From Cladophialophora immunda (lineage: Eukaryota; Ascomycota; Eurotiomycetes; Chaetothyriales; Herpotrichiellaceae), in contig NW_015622542.1 of the NCBI RefSeq assembly GCF_000835495.1, forward strand, positions 4,610,485 through 4,674,484: a stretch of DNA of 64,000 nucleotides, written 5' to 3'. A program made the position numbers and the translations under genes. Positions 11,278 to 21,015 of the stretch are shown piece by piece. The notes beneath the pieces were generated by a model, which made no database searches, had not been told where the DNA came from, and worked only from the letters and a program-made list of their open reading frames with translations. Within the stretch, counting starts at the first letter, position 1. Every line of letters begins with the position of its first letter.

Positions 11278-12466
11278 ATGCCTCACGCGACAGACTCCGA
11301 GTACCACCATATCACGGTTAAGCAGCTCGCGCCAACATTTGCGGCTGAGGTCACTGGTGTGGATTTCTCCAAGCCCGTCGAGAAGCAGGTCTTTGATGAG
11401 ATCCGCCGCGCCATCGTCGACGTAAGTCCGTTGTATTGTCTTGTCATCTGAATAGCCTTTATATTGCCGCTTTTCAACATCGATGATAATTCCCCTACCT
11501 TTCACGTTCTGCAAACTAACATAATCTCGGCAGTATGGAGTGCTTGTCTTCCGCAATGCTGGTCTCGATGATGCCCGACACGTCGCCTTCTCTGCCCTCT
11601 TCGGTGAACTAGACGACGTCAAGCCATACCTCACTCTCGGTCGCAAGAATCGATTCCCCTTTGATGAGCTGTTTGACGTTTCTAACCAAGAGGACGACGG
11701 ACAGCTTGTTAAAATCGGAAGTCAACGCCATCACATGGGTCTGGTAAGCAAGAGTGACCTCCTCAATGTCCAGAAACAGCTGACTCACCTGGATCAGGGC
11801 AACTCGATATTCCATGTGGACTCAAGTTTCAACCCCCGACGAGCCGGCTACAGTCTGCTTCGCGCCCATCAACTTCCGCCTAGGGGTCACGGCGGTAACA
11901 CTGACTTTGCCGACACGAGAACCGCCTTCGACGAGTTGCCCGAAGATCTGCGCAAGGACCTGCTAGAAAACGAGTACATCGGCGCTCACAGCCTGATGCA
12001 TTCCCGGAAGAAGGCCGCCCCCAAGGACAGCCCGTGGCTCAAGGACGTCAACCCGGAAGAATTCCCCTTTGGACGCCACGACGTGGTCCAGACGCACCGG
12101 CCCAGCGGCCGCCAGAACCTCTACATTGCCAACCACATGCATCACCTGGAGTACAAGACGCCCAAGTCCGCCGACTTTGTGCCCACCCCGAAGCAGCCGT
12201 TCGAACGGGTGCCCGAATCCCAGGGGACCGCACTCATCGAGAGACTGCTCGCCCACGCCGCGCAGCCCCGGTACCTCGTCAGCGTCGAGTGGGAGAACGA
12301 GGGCGACCTGGTCGTCTGGGACAATACCTGTGTCATGCACAAGGCGGGCGAGGGCACTTTCATGGAGAAATACGCCCGCGACATGAGGAGGTGTACCGTG
12401 CACGACGGCAGTGTGGATGCTTGGGGCCACAATGAGCGGACGACCAAGAGGATGGGGCTGCCGTAG
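11278..12466 (+). CDS. Fe(II)/2-oxoglutarate-dependent dioxygenase, TauD/TfdA family
   Basis: Exons 11278-11421, 11534-11743 and 11798-12466 give 340 residues. The first intron is 11422-11533. The second, 11744-11797, is 54 nt, in frame and without a stop, so it could be read through to give 358 residues; I call it an intron from GTAAGC, the GCTGAC branch site, CAG and better family spacing. Iron ligands are H124 and D126 (FHVDSS) and the distal H299 (NTCVMHKAGEG); 2-oxoglutarate would be held by R315 or R316 (RDMRR). NPRRAGYSLLRAHQLPP and GGNTDFADTRTA are typical of fungal TfdA-like enzymes. Substrate is unknown: taurine and other sulfonates, phenoxyacetates and amino-acid derivatives are used by relatives. 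The divergent ACS transporter suggests import and oxidation of one organic anion (inference). Confidence 0.87.
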
Positions 12467-12935
12467 AGATGGATATACTGTCTTTGTGTTGATTGCTGAT
12501 GTAGTTGGTTAGCGCCTTTGCCTGAATAAGATCACTGCTACCATCTCACGCTTTCAGAGCATTAGTAGGAGCACCGTATACTTATCTACTCGTACTGATA
12601 TCCTCCCACCTGGATACTTCTCACGTTTATCAAGCTGCCGACCCGTCCCAAACAAGCATCCTTGCCCTTCTCCACTCGGCATCCAGATCAATACCCGAGC
12701 GAGAGCGGAAAACACCCGGATCTGCCAATCAGGCCCCTTCCCCACCGCGGCCTCCATCGAAGTACCGAGTACCAGCAATGGCGTTTCCTCCGCACTCGGC
12801 GAGTCGATCTGTTCGCGGGTGACTTTGTTGACTTAGCTCTGAAACTTCTCTGTCCAGTAGAGCCTGACGGCGCGAGTGTGAAAGGCTAGAGAGAGCGAGA
12901 AAGAAGAAAGGAAGAAGAAAAGCGTGCTGCCGCTC
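12467..12935. other. Intergenic spacer
   Basis: 469 bp between the dioxygenase stop and the SCOT start, same strand. No gene seen. Purine-rich DNA (GAGAGAGCGAGAAAGAAG and beyond) immediately precedes the SCOT ATG. Confidence 0.55.
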
Positions 12936-14811
12936 ATGTCGCTCCTAGTGGAGAGCGCGAGCTCGCGAAGGGCTATTGTACGGGGCTTCGCGTCGTCGTC
13001 ATCATCGTTATCATCATCATCATCATTGTCGCGGACACACGAAACTGCTGGGTTGCGGAGAATTGGCGTTTTATCGTTGTCGTCGCCCTTGGCATCTCTT
13101 GCTCCGAGGAGACAGCTGAAGAAGCGATGTTTCAGCGCCCAATCGAGTCGAAGAGAGCAGCAGCGACAAGATGCCGCCTCACGGCAAAGACCCCAACAAG
13201 CTCCCGTCATCGACAGAGCGGCGTCCAAAGTCTTCAAGAGCGCCGACGATGCCATCGCCGACATCCCGGACGGGTCCACCATCCTGAGTGCAGGCTTTGG
13301 GCTCTGTGGCGTTGCAGGTGCGTGTACCAGTGTCTAGACGGATTCTCCCAACAGCTCGAACTGCTGCTGTTCTCTTGATCTGTCCGAGGGAGAAGCTCTT
13401 GAGTCAAGGTAGAAGCTGACCATCCGGGGCGTCTCCTACAGAAACCCTCATCGACGCTATTAAGAAAAAAGGCACCCGCGATCTGACCGTCGTCTCCAAC
13501 AACGCGGGAGCGGGCGAGTATGGGCTCGCGAAGCTGACCTCGACGGGCCAGATCTCGCGCATGATCGTGTCCTTCATCGGCAACAACAAGTCGCTCGGCC
13601 AGCAGTACCACGACGGCCAGGTGGCGATCGAGCTCTGTCCCCAGGGCACGATCGCCGAGCGCCTGCGCGCCGCGGGGGCGGGCATCCCAGCCTTCTTCAC
13701 CGCGACGGGGGCGCGCACGCTGATCGAGACGGGCGGCATCCCGCACCGGCTGGGGCCCAAGGACCCGCAGACGGGCAAGCACGGCGTCGTGGAGCCCGGG
13801 CGGGCGCGCGAGACGCGCCTCTTCGACGGCCGGACGTACATGATGGAGACGGCGCTGCGCGGGGACGTGGCCATCGTGCGGGCCTGGAAGGCCGACGAGG
13901 CCGGCAACTGCGTCTTCCGCACGACCACCAAGGCGTACGGCGTGCTGATGCCCAAGGCCGCCCGCCTGGCCATCGTCGAGGCCGAGCACATCGTCCCCGT
14001 CGGCGCCCTCGACCCGGACCACATCGACCTGCCGGGCATCTACATCGACCGCATCTGTCCCGCCACGTCGCCCAAGCACATCGAGAAGCTCGTCCTCGCG
14101 TCCACCACGCAGCAGACCACCACCGCCGAGCAGAGCCCCGAGGCCGTCAAGCGCAACCGCATCGCCCGCCGCGCGGCCAAGGAGCTCCACGACGGCTACT
14201 ACGTCAACCTGGGCGTGGGGATCCCGACGCTGGCCCCATCCTTCCTGCCGGCATCGACCAAGGTGTGGCTGCAGTCGGAGAACGGCATCATCGGGATGGG
14301 CCCGTACCCGGCGACGCGCGAGGCCGCGGACGCCGACACGGTCAACGCGGGCAAGGAGGCGGTGACGCTGGTGCCCGGGGCGTCGACGTTCGACTCGGCC
14401 GAGTCCTTCGGCATGATCCGCGGCGGGCACGTCGACGTCTCCATCCTCGGCGCCCTCCAGGTCTCGGCCACCGGCGACCTGGCCAACTACATCATCCCGG
14501 GCAAGGCCTTCAACGGCATGGGCGGCGCCATGGACCTGGTCAGCAACCCAGACCAGACCCGGATCATCGTCTGCACCTACCACACCGACCGGGACGGCCG
14601 GAGCAAGATCGTCGACGTCTGCGACCTGCCCCTGACCGGCAAGGGCGTCGTCAGCATGATCATCACCGAGCTGGCCGTCTTCGAGGTCGACAGGGTCGGC
14701 GGCAAGGGCTTGCTCCTGAAGGAGACCGCCGAGGGCGTCACCGTCGATATGGTCAGGGACAAGACCAGTGCGAAGTTCACCGTGGCCGAGGACTTGGGCA
14801 CAATGGAATGA
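12936..14811 (+). CDS. Succinyl-CoA:3-ketoacid CoA-transferase, mitochondrial (SCOT)
   Basis: Two exons, 12936-13317 and 13442-14811 (intron 13318-13441, phase 1), give 583 residues. The start is the ATG at 12936; the in-frame codon at 12924 is GTG. Residues 1 to about 90 are Ser/Arg-rich, lack acidic residues at the very N-terminus and look like a mitochondrial presequence. The alpha-type domain follows (SAGFGLCGVAETLIDAI, ELCPQGTIAERLRAAGAGIP), then a linker and the beta-type domain (NLGVGIPTLAPSFLP). E407 in QSENGIIGMGPYP is the catalytic glutamate that forms the CoA thioester. Reaction: transfer of CoA from succinyl-CoA to acetoacetate or another acid, in ketone-body or propionyl/acetyl-CoA handling. 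The presequence contains a TCA/TCG microsatellite. The gene is GC-rich with strongly C-ending codons. Confidence 0.93.
12990..13029 (+). repeat. TCA/TCG trinucleotide microsatellite encoding poly-Ser
   Basis: About 13 near-perfect TCR units lie inside the SCOT presequence and are interrupted by TTA and TTG leucine codons. Because the unit is a triplet, length changes keep the frame. Confidence 0.8.
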
Positions 14812-15251
14812 GCAGGAGGGACAGATAGATATATACACTTTATATATACCCCGACCCGTGCTTCGTCCATTACCATTTTCGTTCAAGCAACAGAGCGAAG
14901 CCGCTTTAATTAGGGCACGTAACGGAGCATCGGGTTCGCCCGGCCGACCACGGGAGAGCGTCGAGGGAGCCACGGCAGAGTACGGGGGAGTGCCGGGGGA
15001 GCATGCCCGAGCACTGGGTGAGCCACATGGAGCCCTATCCTGATGCCCATCCACAGAAGCTAGTTCAGGCCCCAGGGGGCCCCCTTTATAAACGGGAGCC
15101 TCACCGGTACTTGAGGATACCTATTCGCAGAAGTTAGTTATTTGACAGAGAAATCGTCGCTTTGCTGTTTTCCCTAGCCCCTATTTCACCGCCACACACA
15201 GCTCACGCGTCAGCAGTTTCCCATCGAAGCCCCCCAGGCGTCCAAGTCCTT
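14812..15251. other. Convergent intergenic region holding a repeat copy
   Basis: 440 bp between the 3' ends of the SCOT and HET genes. Most of it from about 14919 is GC-rich DNA related to the repeat at 23.7 kb, listed separately. No gene. Confidence 0.6.
14919..15112 (+). repeat. Dispersed repeat, copy A (LTR-like)
   Basis: It shares with 23705-23830 the blocks GTAACGGAGCAYCGGG and GCCCGAGCACTGGGYGAGCCA in the same order and strand, followed by a diverged block with CAGAAG/CAGCAG, RGTTYRG and a C/G-rich GGGGCCCC-type palindromic stretch. About 60 bp of extra sequence separates the first two blocks here. No coding capacity. The 3' border is not clear. Confidence 0.55.
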
Positions 15252-17678
15252 TCATGAAATGTACCATTTGTCCTCCGAACTCTTATCGTCTATCTTTGGG
15301 ACCTGCAATACGACAGCGGGACTGATAAGTTGGTGGTGGTATTCAGCGTTGCGACGTACGACAATCGGTACTTCGAGTCCCTGGACAAGGATCACATCAT
15401 CACCGACTTGAACTCGATGGAGACAGACTCCCCAACCTTTACGTTTTTTATTACTCGACTTCTTCATATCGCCCATTTCGCCCTCGTCGTCGATGTCTAC
15501 GGCCGAGAAAAACATTCTGTTTGTTCGCACCAGACTATTGCAGATTGCGATATGAGTGCGAAAGATCTCAGCATTAGACGTCCTGTGCCCTCGCTTGTAC
15601 ACTGTCCCTGGATGGAAGGACAGAAACATTTTCCCTGTCTTCCTCTTCTTGAGAAGTTGCAGCATTGTCGCGGCTGGTTTGGATATATTCCTGCGAAGGA
15701 ATTTCCAGTATGCTACTTGATTCAGGGGACCGATGTCGTCCGGCAAGTCTGGGTGGTTCCACGAGTCGCTAAGGAGGTCTTTGAGTATCTGCGCTGACCT
15801 CTCCTTGAGGATGCACATTATAACGTGGAGATTGTGAAGATGACACGCATCGTCAGTTTCCCGATAAAAGCTCGCTGTTCTTTGGAGACTGAGGCATGTT
15901 CGTACCGTCCACAGCTTTTGTCCTTGGACGACGAGCACTTTGTCGTCTGCTTCACTGAGTGGGCGCCAGTGCCTTCCATTAGCTGTATCCGTTGCCACTT
16001 TTTGCAGATCTTTGCTTTTGCCAGTGATGAGCGATGGCCTCAACCAAAAGCGTGGAAATTCTGCCGACCAATCCACTACCCATGATGGTTCGCCAGCCAC
16101 GTTGTGCGTCGCCGCTACCAAGATGATGAGCATCGAGTCTGTGGCTTGGAGGAGGTAGAGAGTTAGAGCGCGGTAGACTTGTCCGATTGGGAGACTGTAA
16201 TCCGGCATGGGAAGCCTCTGCTGAAGGAGTTCCTCTAGAATTGGGTACAACCCAAACGCCTTGTCCTTGGGATCTGTGGCGTTTCGTGTACAAACAGCGT
16301 CAATCAGATCGTGCAGATTGGAATCTTCTTCCTTCTGGCCCTTGGTCAACACTGCGTCTCCGGGTGGGGTCTTCGCAACATATCCAATCTTGGAGTCGAT
16401 CAACACGAAGGCGGCGAAGCCACTGATCCCCGCGAGAAATAGACCGCAACCTCGAGCGTAGTGAACTAGGCTGCTGATCTTACAGTGCTTAGTATCTGTA
16501 TGTTCCTGCTGACACTGGCCACCGCTAAAATTGGTGACGTTTTTTTTGTCGGGTGGTTCTGCTGGTCCCAGTTCATCTAGCAAGGACACCATGGTAGACA
16601 TGAAGACCAAGCCGAGGCCGAGGAAGAAGAAAAGGAGTACTGCAGAAACCAGAGTAAAGACTGTTCCAACAAAACGTTTTATGCCAGAGATGACCTCAAG
16701 GAACTGGTGATAGTCTCCCAAGTCGATTCTGAGAAATGGATGATTGTCAGCCTTTTTAGGAGAAGCTGCTGAAAATTCCAGCTGGGCCTGTACATGTTTT
16801 CTGGTGAGTGTTATGCGTCTCCAAGCAGTCAGGGTAGGTGAAGTTGACTCGATTCTCGTGTAGTGAAAAGTAGCCAGTTTCATGGCGAGATCAGACCATG
16901 AAATGGCGTGGTCGCCACAAACCAGGATTGGATTGTTGGCGAGCATGAGTTCCTGGTATGTCCAGATTCGCTTGATCCATTCTCTGTCCAGGAGCTCAGT
17001 TATATCTTCAGCCGAAGCGAAAACCACTCCTGACGTTGTCCGAGTTCGGTACCAAGTCTCTTTTGGCGACCCTGGCTTGACGTAGCTTTTTGGTGGAGGC
17101 AGGTGCATATGCGGCATCCAGCGGGTGATGTAGAGCGAGAAGAGCGTGGAAACTGGCGACCAGAATCCAATGTCTCTCTTCTTGTTTGCTAGTCTCATGA
17201 AGCCACGCTCGAGCGGTCCATAAGCTTCCAGGTATGACATGGCCCTGTTGGTTCTCTCGTTTCCATCGCCCAGCCAGATGAAGACTTCTGTCGCGCCTCG
17301 GTAGATGGCACTCATCAGGCGTATCTGTCTTGATTTCTCGGCTTCGTCATCCTGATTGATGCAAATGGCATCTACCCAGATGGTAAATGACCCTAGGCGT
17401 CGCCTCAGATGTTGCAGGGCTGAATGGCAATTGTCGGTCAGATTGACTGGGAAACCTCCACATTTGATATCCCGAGGCTTGGAGGCCTTCACTCCCCAGA
17501 CGTAGGATAACGCAGAGAAGACCGGATGCTCGTCGAGTTGGGCCACCGTCAAATCTGCCTTTAGAGGTCCCCCATCGTTGTCCGAGGTGGAAGGCGGATG
17601 GACAACGAGCAAGCGAATGGATCGATCATCGAGTCCGAGTGGCTTCGAAAGGTAGGGTTCTTTGATCTGAGAGTTCAT
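15252..17678 (-). CDS. HET-domain (heterokaryon incompatibility) protein with membrane segments
   Basis: Single exon, 808 residues from the ATG at 17678 (the longer frame begins with TTG). The N-terminal HET domain is unmistakable: FSALSYVWG near residue 55, IWVDAICINQDDEAEKSRQI near 100, then IYRGATEVFIWLGD and the later WIKRIWTYQELMLA. HET domains trigger growth arrest or cell death on non-self recognition in fungi. After it come two clear hydrophobic segments, VGTVFTLVSAVLLFFFLGLG and GCGLFLAGISGFAAFVLID, so the protein is probably membrane bound. The C-terminal third has the region DAVCTRNATDPKDKAFGLYPIL seen in many HET proteins, which suggests that the HET module is interrupted by the membrane insert. 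It lies between SCOT and a methyltransferase pair, with a repeat copy beyond its 3' end. Confidence 0.9.
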   Translation of the reverse strand: MNSQIKEPYLSKPLGLDDRSIRLLVVHPPSTSDNDGGPLKADLTVAQLDEHPVFSALSYVWGVKASKPRDIKCGGFPVNLTDNCHSALQHLRRRLGSFTIWVDAICINQDDEAEKSRQIRLMSAIYRGATEVFIWLGDGNERTNRAMSYLEAYGPLERGFMRLANKKRDIGFWSPVSTLFSLYITRWMPHMHLPPPKSYVKPGSPKETWYRTRTTSGVVFASAEDITELLDREWIKRIWTYQELMLANNPILVCGDHAISWSDLAMKLATFHYTRIESTSPTLTAWRRITLTRKHVQAQLEFSAASPKKADNHPFLRIDLGDYHQFLEVISGIKRFVGTVFTLVSAVLLFFFLGLGLVFMSTMVSLLDELGPAEPPDKKNVTNFSGGQCQQEHTDTKHCKISSLVHYARGCGLFLAGISGFAAFVLIDSKIGYVAKTPPGDAVLTKGQKEEDSNLHDLIDAVCTRNATDPKDKAFGLYPILEELLQQRLPMPDYSLPIGQVYRALTLYLLQATDSMLIILVAATHNVAGEPSWVVDWSAEFPRFWLRPSLITGKSKDLQKVATDTANGRHWRPLSEADDKVLVVQGQKLWTVRTCLSLQRTASFYRETDDACHLHNLHVIMCILKERSAQILKDLLSDSWNHPDLPDDIGPLNQVAYWKFLRRNISKPAATMLQLLKKRKTGKMFLSFHPGTVYKRGHRTSNAEIFRTHIAICNSLVRTNRMFFSAVDIDDEGEMGDMKKSSNKKRKGWGVCLHRVQVGDDVILVQGLEVPIVVRRNAEYHHQLISPAVVLQVPKIDDKSSEDKWYIS

Positions 17679-18644
17679 CTGCGACAAGGTTTGCTCGTTG
17701 TATACGGTATCCTGTTCAGTCGAATGCCTTTGTTAAGACGTATTTTGCGGGGCAGGATGGAATTCAGTCTTAGGTATATGTTCCCAATAGCTGCCTTTTT
17801 TTGCCTTACCAGCCACCTTTTACCTACCTACGTGGCGTGCCATTGGGGCCAAAATAGGCTGCAATTTCCGGTCTTCGAGCTCACAGCAAAAGTACTCGTA
17901 GCAACTCAATGCATGTCTCAGACCACCCGGGCGTTCCCTCACCCAACCAAAGGACATCTGTGTAGTGCACATTCGGCCTCGAACATCGATTCTCTCCGGA
18001 CCTACCCTACACATATATGCTCCACTAGCAAGGCTGTGCTGTGCCAAGCCACATCCTCGCGGTTATGCTGATTGGCCCATGTCGTTCGACCCAGCAGTGG
18101 AAAATGAAACTGATTCTCCGCGCCTTAATATCGCAGCAACCGATCAGCGAACCCTAGGCCCCTCACATGGCTCAAACCGCCCGTCGGTCACCTTTGCGCC
18201 GCCACCGATTGCTGCAGGCAGACGTGCCTCGCCGGATCCAACACCCTCACAGGAATTCTGGCCTCTTCGGGCCCAGGTGAACCTCTCCTCAATCTTCGCT
18301 TGATGACGAGAAACGGCAAAGCCCCCCCCTTAACATCAACCTGCTCTCGGCTGACCTCCAATCTCAATCAAGATACTTCAAATGCACCTTTTTGGACTCC
18401 CTCCAGCCACAAGGCAAAGGAGTTCATCGGGAAGAACATTCCATAGGATGCTACATTATCTCACACATGGAACAGCGAGTAGGTGACTCTACAAGAGAGG
18501 GAATTAAGGAGATTCATACTTGATAGTCTTCTGAGGATAGTGTCATACGCGCCTGCTGTATATATTTGGGGGCGGGACCTCGAATCAGGCTGTGGGCCAT
18601 GTGTCTAGACCAGCGTCCAACTTAACACTTCCCTCTCTGTCTGG
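17679..18644. other. Intergenic region
   Basis: 966 bp upstream of the HET gene and downstream of the O-methyltransferase gene. An ATG-started ORF at 18079-18303 (74 residues, MSFDPAVENETDSPRLN) is Pro/Ser-rich and might be an orphan exon, but no partner exon or domain is visible. Otherwise nothing recognised. Confidence 0.5.
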
Positions 18645-20205
18645 TCACACCTTGACGCATTCGATAACCGCAACGTCAGTCGCCAAGCTCTTGTGCACGC
18701 CGACCATCTTCAACCCAGCACTCGCTGTCAGGTCATCGAACATCTTCTCGGTCCGCTCCTTGCCACCGAGGTTCATCATGCAGAGATCGGTCCAGGCATT
18801 CAGGGCCGTGGGCGGATTGGGCATGACTTGCTCGGTGATTAGGACTCTGGAGTCCGGGGCCATGGCGTCGGCGAGGTGAGAGAGGATGATGCGATCGTTC
18901 TCGTCGGACCAGTCATGCATGCAGCGCCGGATGTAGTAGACGAGAGCGCCTGGAAAGGAGGAAAAAAAGGGGGGTTAGACTCGCGGAGGGAAAGGCGAGG
19001 TGGGAAGGAAGGAAGAGAAGGGGAGATAGAACTCGCCTTTGACAGGGTTCGGCTGGAAGAAATCATGCGGAATCTTCTTGACCTCTTCAAAACCGGGTTC
19101 GTTGGCCTGAATGACTTCCTCAATGACCGGTGCCCGGTCCTGCAACACCAGTCTCTTGGCTGGGATCTCGGGAAACGCAGCCATGATGCGCTTGAGGGCC
19201 TGGCCTTTGCCACCGCCGACATCGACGATCAGCGGTCTGTCTTCGGGACCTTCCGTGTTCTTCGCAATCCAGCTGAAATCGTACATGCCCGTCACCGGCA
19301 GCACCTCGTCGAGCGTATTCATGCTCTGATTAAAATCGACCAGACGTTTCGAGTCCTTGCTGATGACCTCCCAGAAATTCTTCTCCGGGTCGCCCCAAGC
19401 GAACGAGTGGGGATTGTGATTCCCCAACTTGGGTTCTTTCAGACCGTACTTGGTGAAGAATTGCGGCCACTGGACCCATGGGACCATGGCTTCATCGAAC
19501 CTGGAAACAGAATAGTCCTCAGTGTCACACATCGCACGAAGCGAGGGGGGCGGGAGGTTTACATGATCTGGAAAAAGACCCCTTGGGCGTTTCCAGAGAC
19601 ATAGAGCTTTGAAAGCCGGGAATGTGCGACACGGTCCTCCCCGATTTGATGGAGGAAACCTGTAACGTGTTGAGACGACGAGACTCGAGCGCAGTCATAT
19701 CCACCCGAACTGACCTGTAGCCACCATCATCCAAGCCATGCGAGCTTGCAGCCGGTCAGTCATGTCTCGGCGAAATGTGCAACCAATCAAGCGTACTGAC
19801 GAGCGGCACCTCAGCACCGAGACTGGCCGCCAAATCCTCGTAGGAAATGCTTCCTTCCAACGGAATCTTGTCAAATGCTTTCATCTTCATAAACATCCGA
19901 ATCGCCCCCATCTCGGCCATCTGGAGCAAGTCTCAGTTGGGCATGGTCCAGGGTGTATAGGGAGGGACCAAAACACTCACGTGTGTCGAGAATTCATATG
20001 GCGTCTCACCAGGCTCCCGGACGACGTTGATGATCTGCCGGGCCGCATTGGTCATTCGTTGACGCAGCAGCAGACCTTGTTGCCCCGAGGGGTCCTTGTA
20101 GTCCTTGGAGGTCTCATAAATCTGATTGGTCAGGGCGTTGAGAGACTCAACGAGCTCACTTGCGGCGACATCCAAAGCGGGCGGGTCGTTTCCTTGGGAG
20201 CTCAT
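18645..20205 (-). CDS. S-adenosylmethionine-dependent O-methyltransferase (plant COMT-type fold)
   Basis: Six exons: 20205-19981, 19920-19797, 19744-19715, 19659-19563, 19500-19037 and 18949-18645, giving 414 residues, normal for the family. The start is the ATG at 20205 (MSSQGND); the longer frame upstream starts with TTG. The N-terminal winged-helix dimerisation region includes DLAASLGAEVPLVTRMAW; VDVGGGKG at 251-258 is the SAM-binding loop; VKGALVYYIRRCMHDWSDE places the catalytic base at H325. The third exon is only 30 nt. The last intron (19036-18950) has a GC donor (AAAG/GCGAGT) and a CAG acceptor. It probably O-methylates a phenolic or polyketide secondary metabolite. It is head-to-head with the LaeA-like methyltransferase gene 810 bp away; no polyketide synthase lies in the window. 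Confidence 0.87.
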
Positions 20206-21015
20206 TGTAGCAGACCACGAGACGGGCGGAAAGCTGAATAACTTTTTCCAGGGGTTCAATCGATGCCTGAATAAAAGACCGTCATAGCAGATGACAAGGT
20301 TTCTACTTTCGATGAGGGGGATCGAAACCCCTCGATAAGATCCTTCTGCCCCTCACAAGGCCAGCACGATTACGCGGGAGTTGCAATCAGACCTCTTCCA
20401 TGGACCATGACACCCATGAGCGCGGCATGTGAAGGGAAGATGGGGACTGGCTCGGATTGTAGACAACAAAGCACGTTGATATGCACGTTTGCGCAGTTAG
20501 GTGCGGCGCTTCGGACGCAAGACTGGCGTCCGCGACTCCGCGCTCCCCTTAGCTTGGCGGGAGGTGACTGGCATTGGGAAGTGTATGTTGGCAACCGTCT
20601 CGATTGAGCTGGTTGCAGATACGAGGGTGTTTTGGTTGCATCGTGGCCCTCTGTCAATTGGAGTCGCCAAAAAAGAGTTGGACGACTCAGCCTAAGTATT
20701 CGCCATTCTCGGCCGCTATCGGCACGGCTCTCGGGTTGGCAGTGCCGGTAGTCTCAGCCCACTGCCCCATACACCAGATCCCAGCCTCAGCCAGCTTTCT
20801 CAGTTGCTTCTTCAGGTGTGTGCTCTCACTGGCGGACCGGAGAGACTCCCCCCGTCAAAAGTACTCCCCCACTCACCAGGAAGCGTCACCCCAAGCGCCG
20901 ACTACACAGCGTCCGTGGTTTCCGCCTAGATTAAGTTTCAAATAACTCAATGGTTCGCAAGACGATGGTTGTTCCATATGAGACAACATCATGATAAAAT
21001 AGAGACGACGAAACA
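20206..21015. other. Divergent promoter between two methyltransferase genes
   Basis: 810 bp bounded by the start codons of the O-methyltransferase (minus) and LaeA-like (plus) genes. No coding signal recognised. The layout favours co-regulation. Confidence 0.55.

Noticed and set aside
11797..12447. Several ORFs of 100-155 codons opposite or within the dioxygenase
   Set aside because: Same GC codon-bias effect; no start context or domain.
13234..15054. 606-codon minus-strand frame opposite SCOT
   Set aside because: It overlaps the SCOT gene, whose domains and catalytic residue are unmistakable; the antisense frame results from C-ending codon bias.
19745..19800. Donor at CTC/GTCAGT for O-methyltransferase intron 2
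   Set aside because: It gives a frame with an early stop; the donor three codon positions later (GTCA/GTACGC) restores EVPLVTRMAWMM.
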